Source: Trachelipus rathkii (taxonomy: Eukaryota > Arthropoda > Malacostraca > Isopoda > Trachelipodidae). From it: a stretch of DNA of 20,000 bases. The stretch's first letter is position 1, and every line of letters begins with the position of its first letter. The translations under genes were made by a program, and so were the position numbers. The notes beneath the pieces were generated by a model. The model saw only the letters and a list, made by a program, of their open reading frames with translations, was not told where the DNA came from and searched no databases. Shown here piece after piece: positions 19,328-20,000 of the stretch. The stretch spans positions 7,501 through 27,500 of the forward strand of contig JABUQX010065508.1 in assembly GCA_015478945.1 (NCBI GenBank), given 5' to 3'.

Positions 19328-19673
19328 CTAATACATAAATATCTACAAAGCATTAACATCATACATATCATACATATATACTTACATAGCATACATACAT
19401 ACATACGATATCATATCATACATACATACAGTACATACATACATCACTAATACATACATACATACAGTACATACATACAACATACATACATACATACATC
19501 ATACATACATACATACATACATACATACATACATACAATACATACATACATACATACATAGTTTAAATTATTAGCATACATGACATACATACATACATAA
19601 TACATAATACATCATACATACATAAATACATACATACATACATACATACATACATACATACATACATACATAG
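19207..19673. repeat. Interrupted CATA (tetranucleotide) microsatellite
   Basis: About 30 perfect CATA units at 19209-19324, then interrupted blocks at about 19370-19560 and 19577-19673, with single-base slips that reset the phase (CAGTACATA, CATCATACA). Frames on either strand encode only THIY or CMYV repeats and are not genes. Confidence 0.95.
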
Positions 19674-20000
19674 TATAATCATGAATAAAGTAAAGGAAGA
19701 AAAGGATGAATTAAAAATTAAATATTGGTGAAGCAAAATAAAAAAAATTAAATAAATTAAACTAATAAATAATGAGGAGCAAGCAAGGTAAAAACAGAAA
19801 AAGTGGAGAAAAGAGAAAAAAGAAAAACTGTAATAAATACAAAATGAAAAGAAAGAGAGTAAATATTTTAACAAAGTTTTTTCAGGTGGATTAATGGACT
19901 ATCATTATTAAAGAGTTGACTGATCATTTTGTGTGGTCAAGGTTTCTGGTTCGATCCTTTAATACGGGGCATAGGAGACAATTTCCTAGATAATACGATA
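19674..20000. other. A/G-rich flank with a possible tRNA-like B box at the end
   Basis: Mostly AAAG/AAAT-rich with no coding content. GGTTCGATCC at 19948-19957 resembles a polymerase III B box, as in a tRNA or tRNA-derived SINE, but no A box or cloverleaf can be drawn around it and the window ends 43 bases later. Confidence 0.25.

Noticed and set aside
19168..19450. Frames of repeated CMYV or THIY on both strands
   Set aside because: They are translations of the CATA microsatellite.

Overview
The window looks like a repeat-rich invertebrate nuclear genome. The DNA is AT-rich, full of long simple repeats (TA, ATT, CATA), and holds no bacterial gene layout. The style of the LINE remnant at the left edge, together with this microsatellite load, suggests a decapod crustacean. 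A mollusc such as a cephalopod, or another arthropod, remains possible. No host gene was recognised.

Almost everything belongs to retroelements. Positions 1-1634 hold the decayed 3' part of a non-LTR (LINE) reverse-transcriptase gene and its tail. Positions 1635-18726 read as one very large, broken BEL/Pao LTR retrotransposon of about 17.1 kb on the + strand. It has a 5' LTR (1635-6140, 4506 bp), an internal region (6141-14474, 8334 bp) and a 3' LTR (14475-18726, 4252 bp). The LTR call rests on the two long direct repeats, a 13-nt match to a tRNA-Lys primer site seven bases after the first repeat, and Gag-protease-RT-RNase H-integrase coding sequence between them. The rightmost 1.27 kb is simple-repeat and low-complexity DNA.

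The internal region is ordered as primer site, a 1.45 kb structured leader with hairpins and 129-bp repeats, gag with three CCHC knuckles, a DUF1758-type protease, an acidic repeat-bearing spacer, reverse transcriptase, RNase H, integrase with a DUF5641-like end, and a 0.7 kb non-coding 3' stretch. Reading-frame changes near 8.05, 8.28, 9.41, 10.17 and 13.58 kb and a stop at 8314 mean that this copy cannot make the complete polyprotein as it stands. One of them, at about 10.17 kb, lies in a linker and could be a recoding site instead of damage.

The LTRs are the most unusual part. They are far longer than is usual for BEL/Pao, and they differ by eye by roughly 6% at the left end and more than 20% in places. 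Yet they share a 536-base block with no difference that I could find. That block ends about 30 nt downstream of a TATA box, where transcription should start. It also carries four perfect AGGTCA half-sites and a TTACGTAA site.
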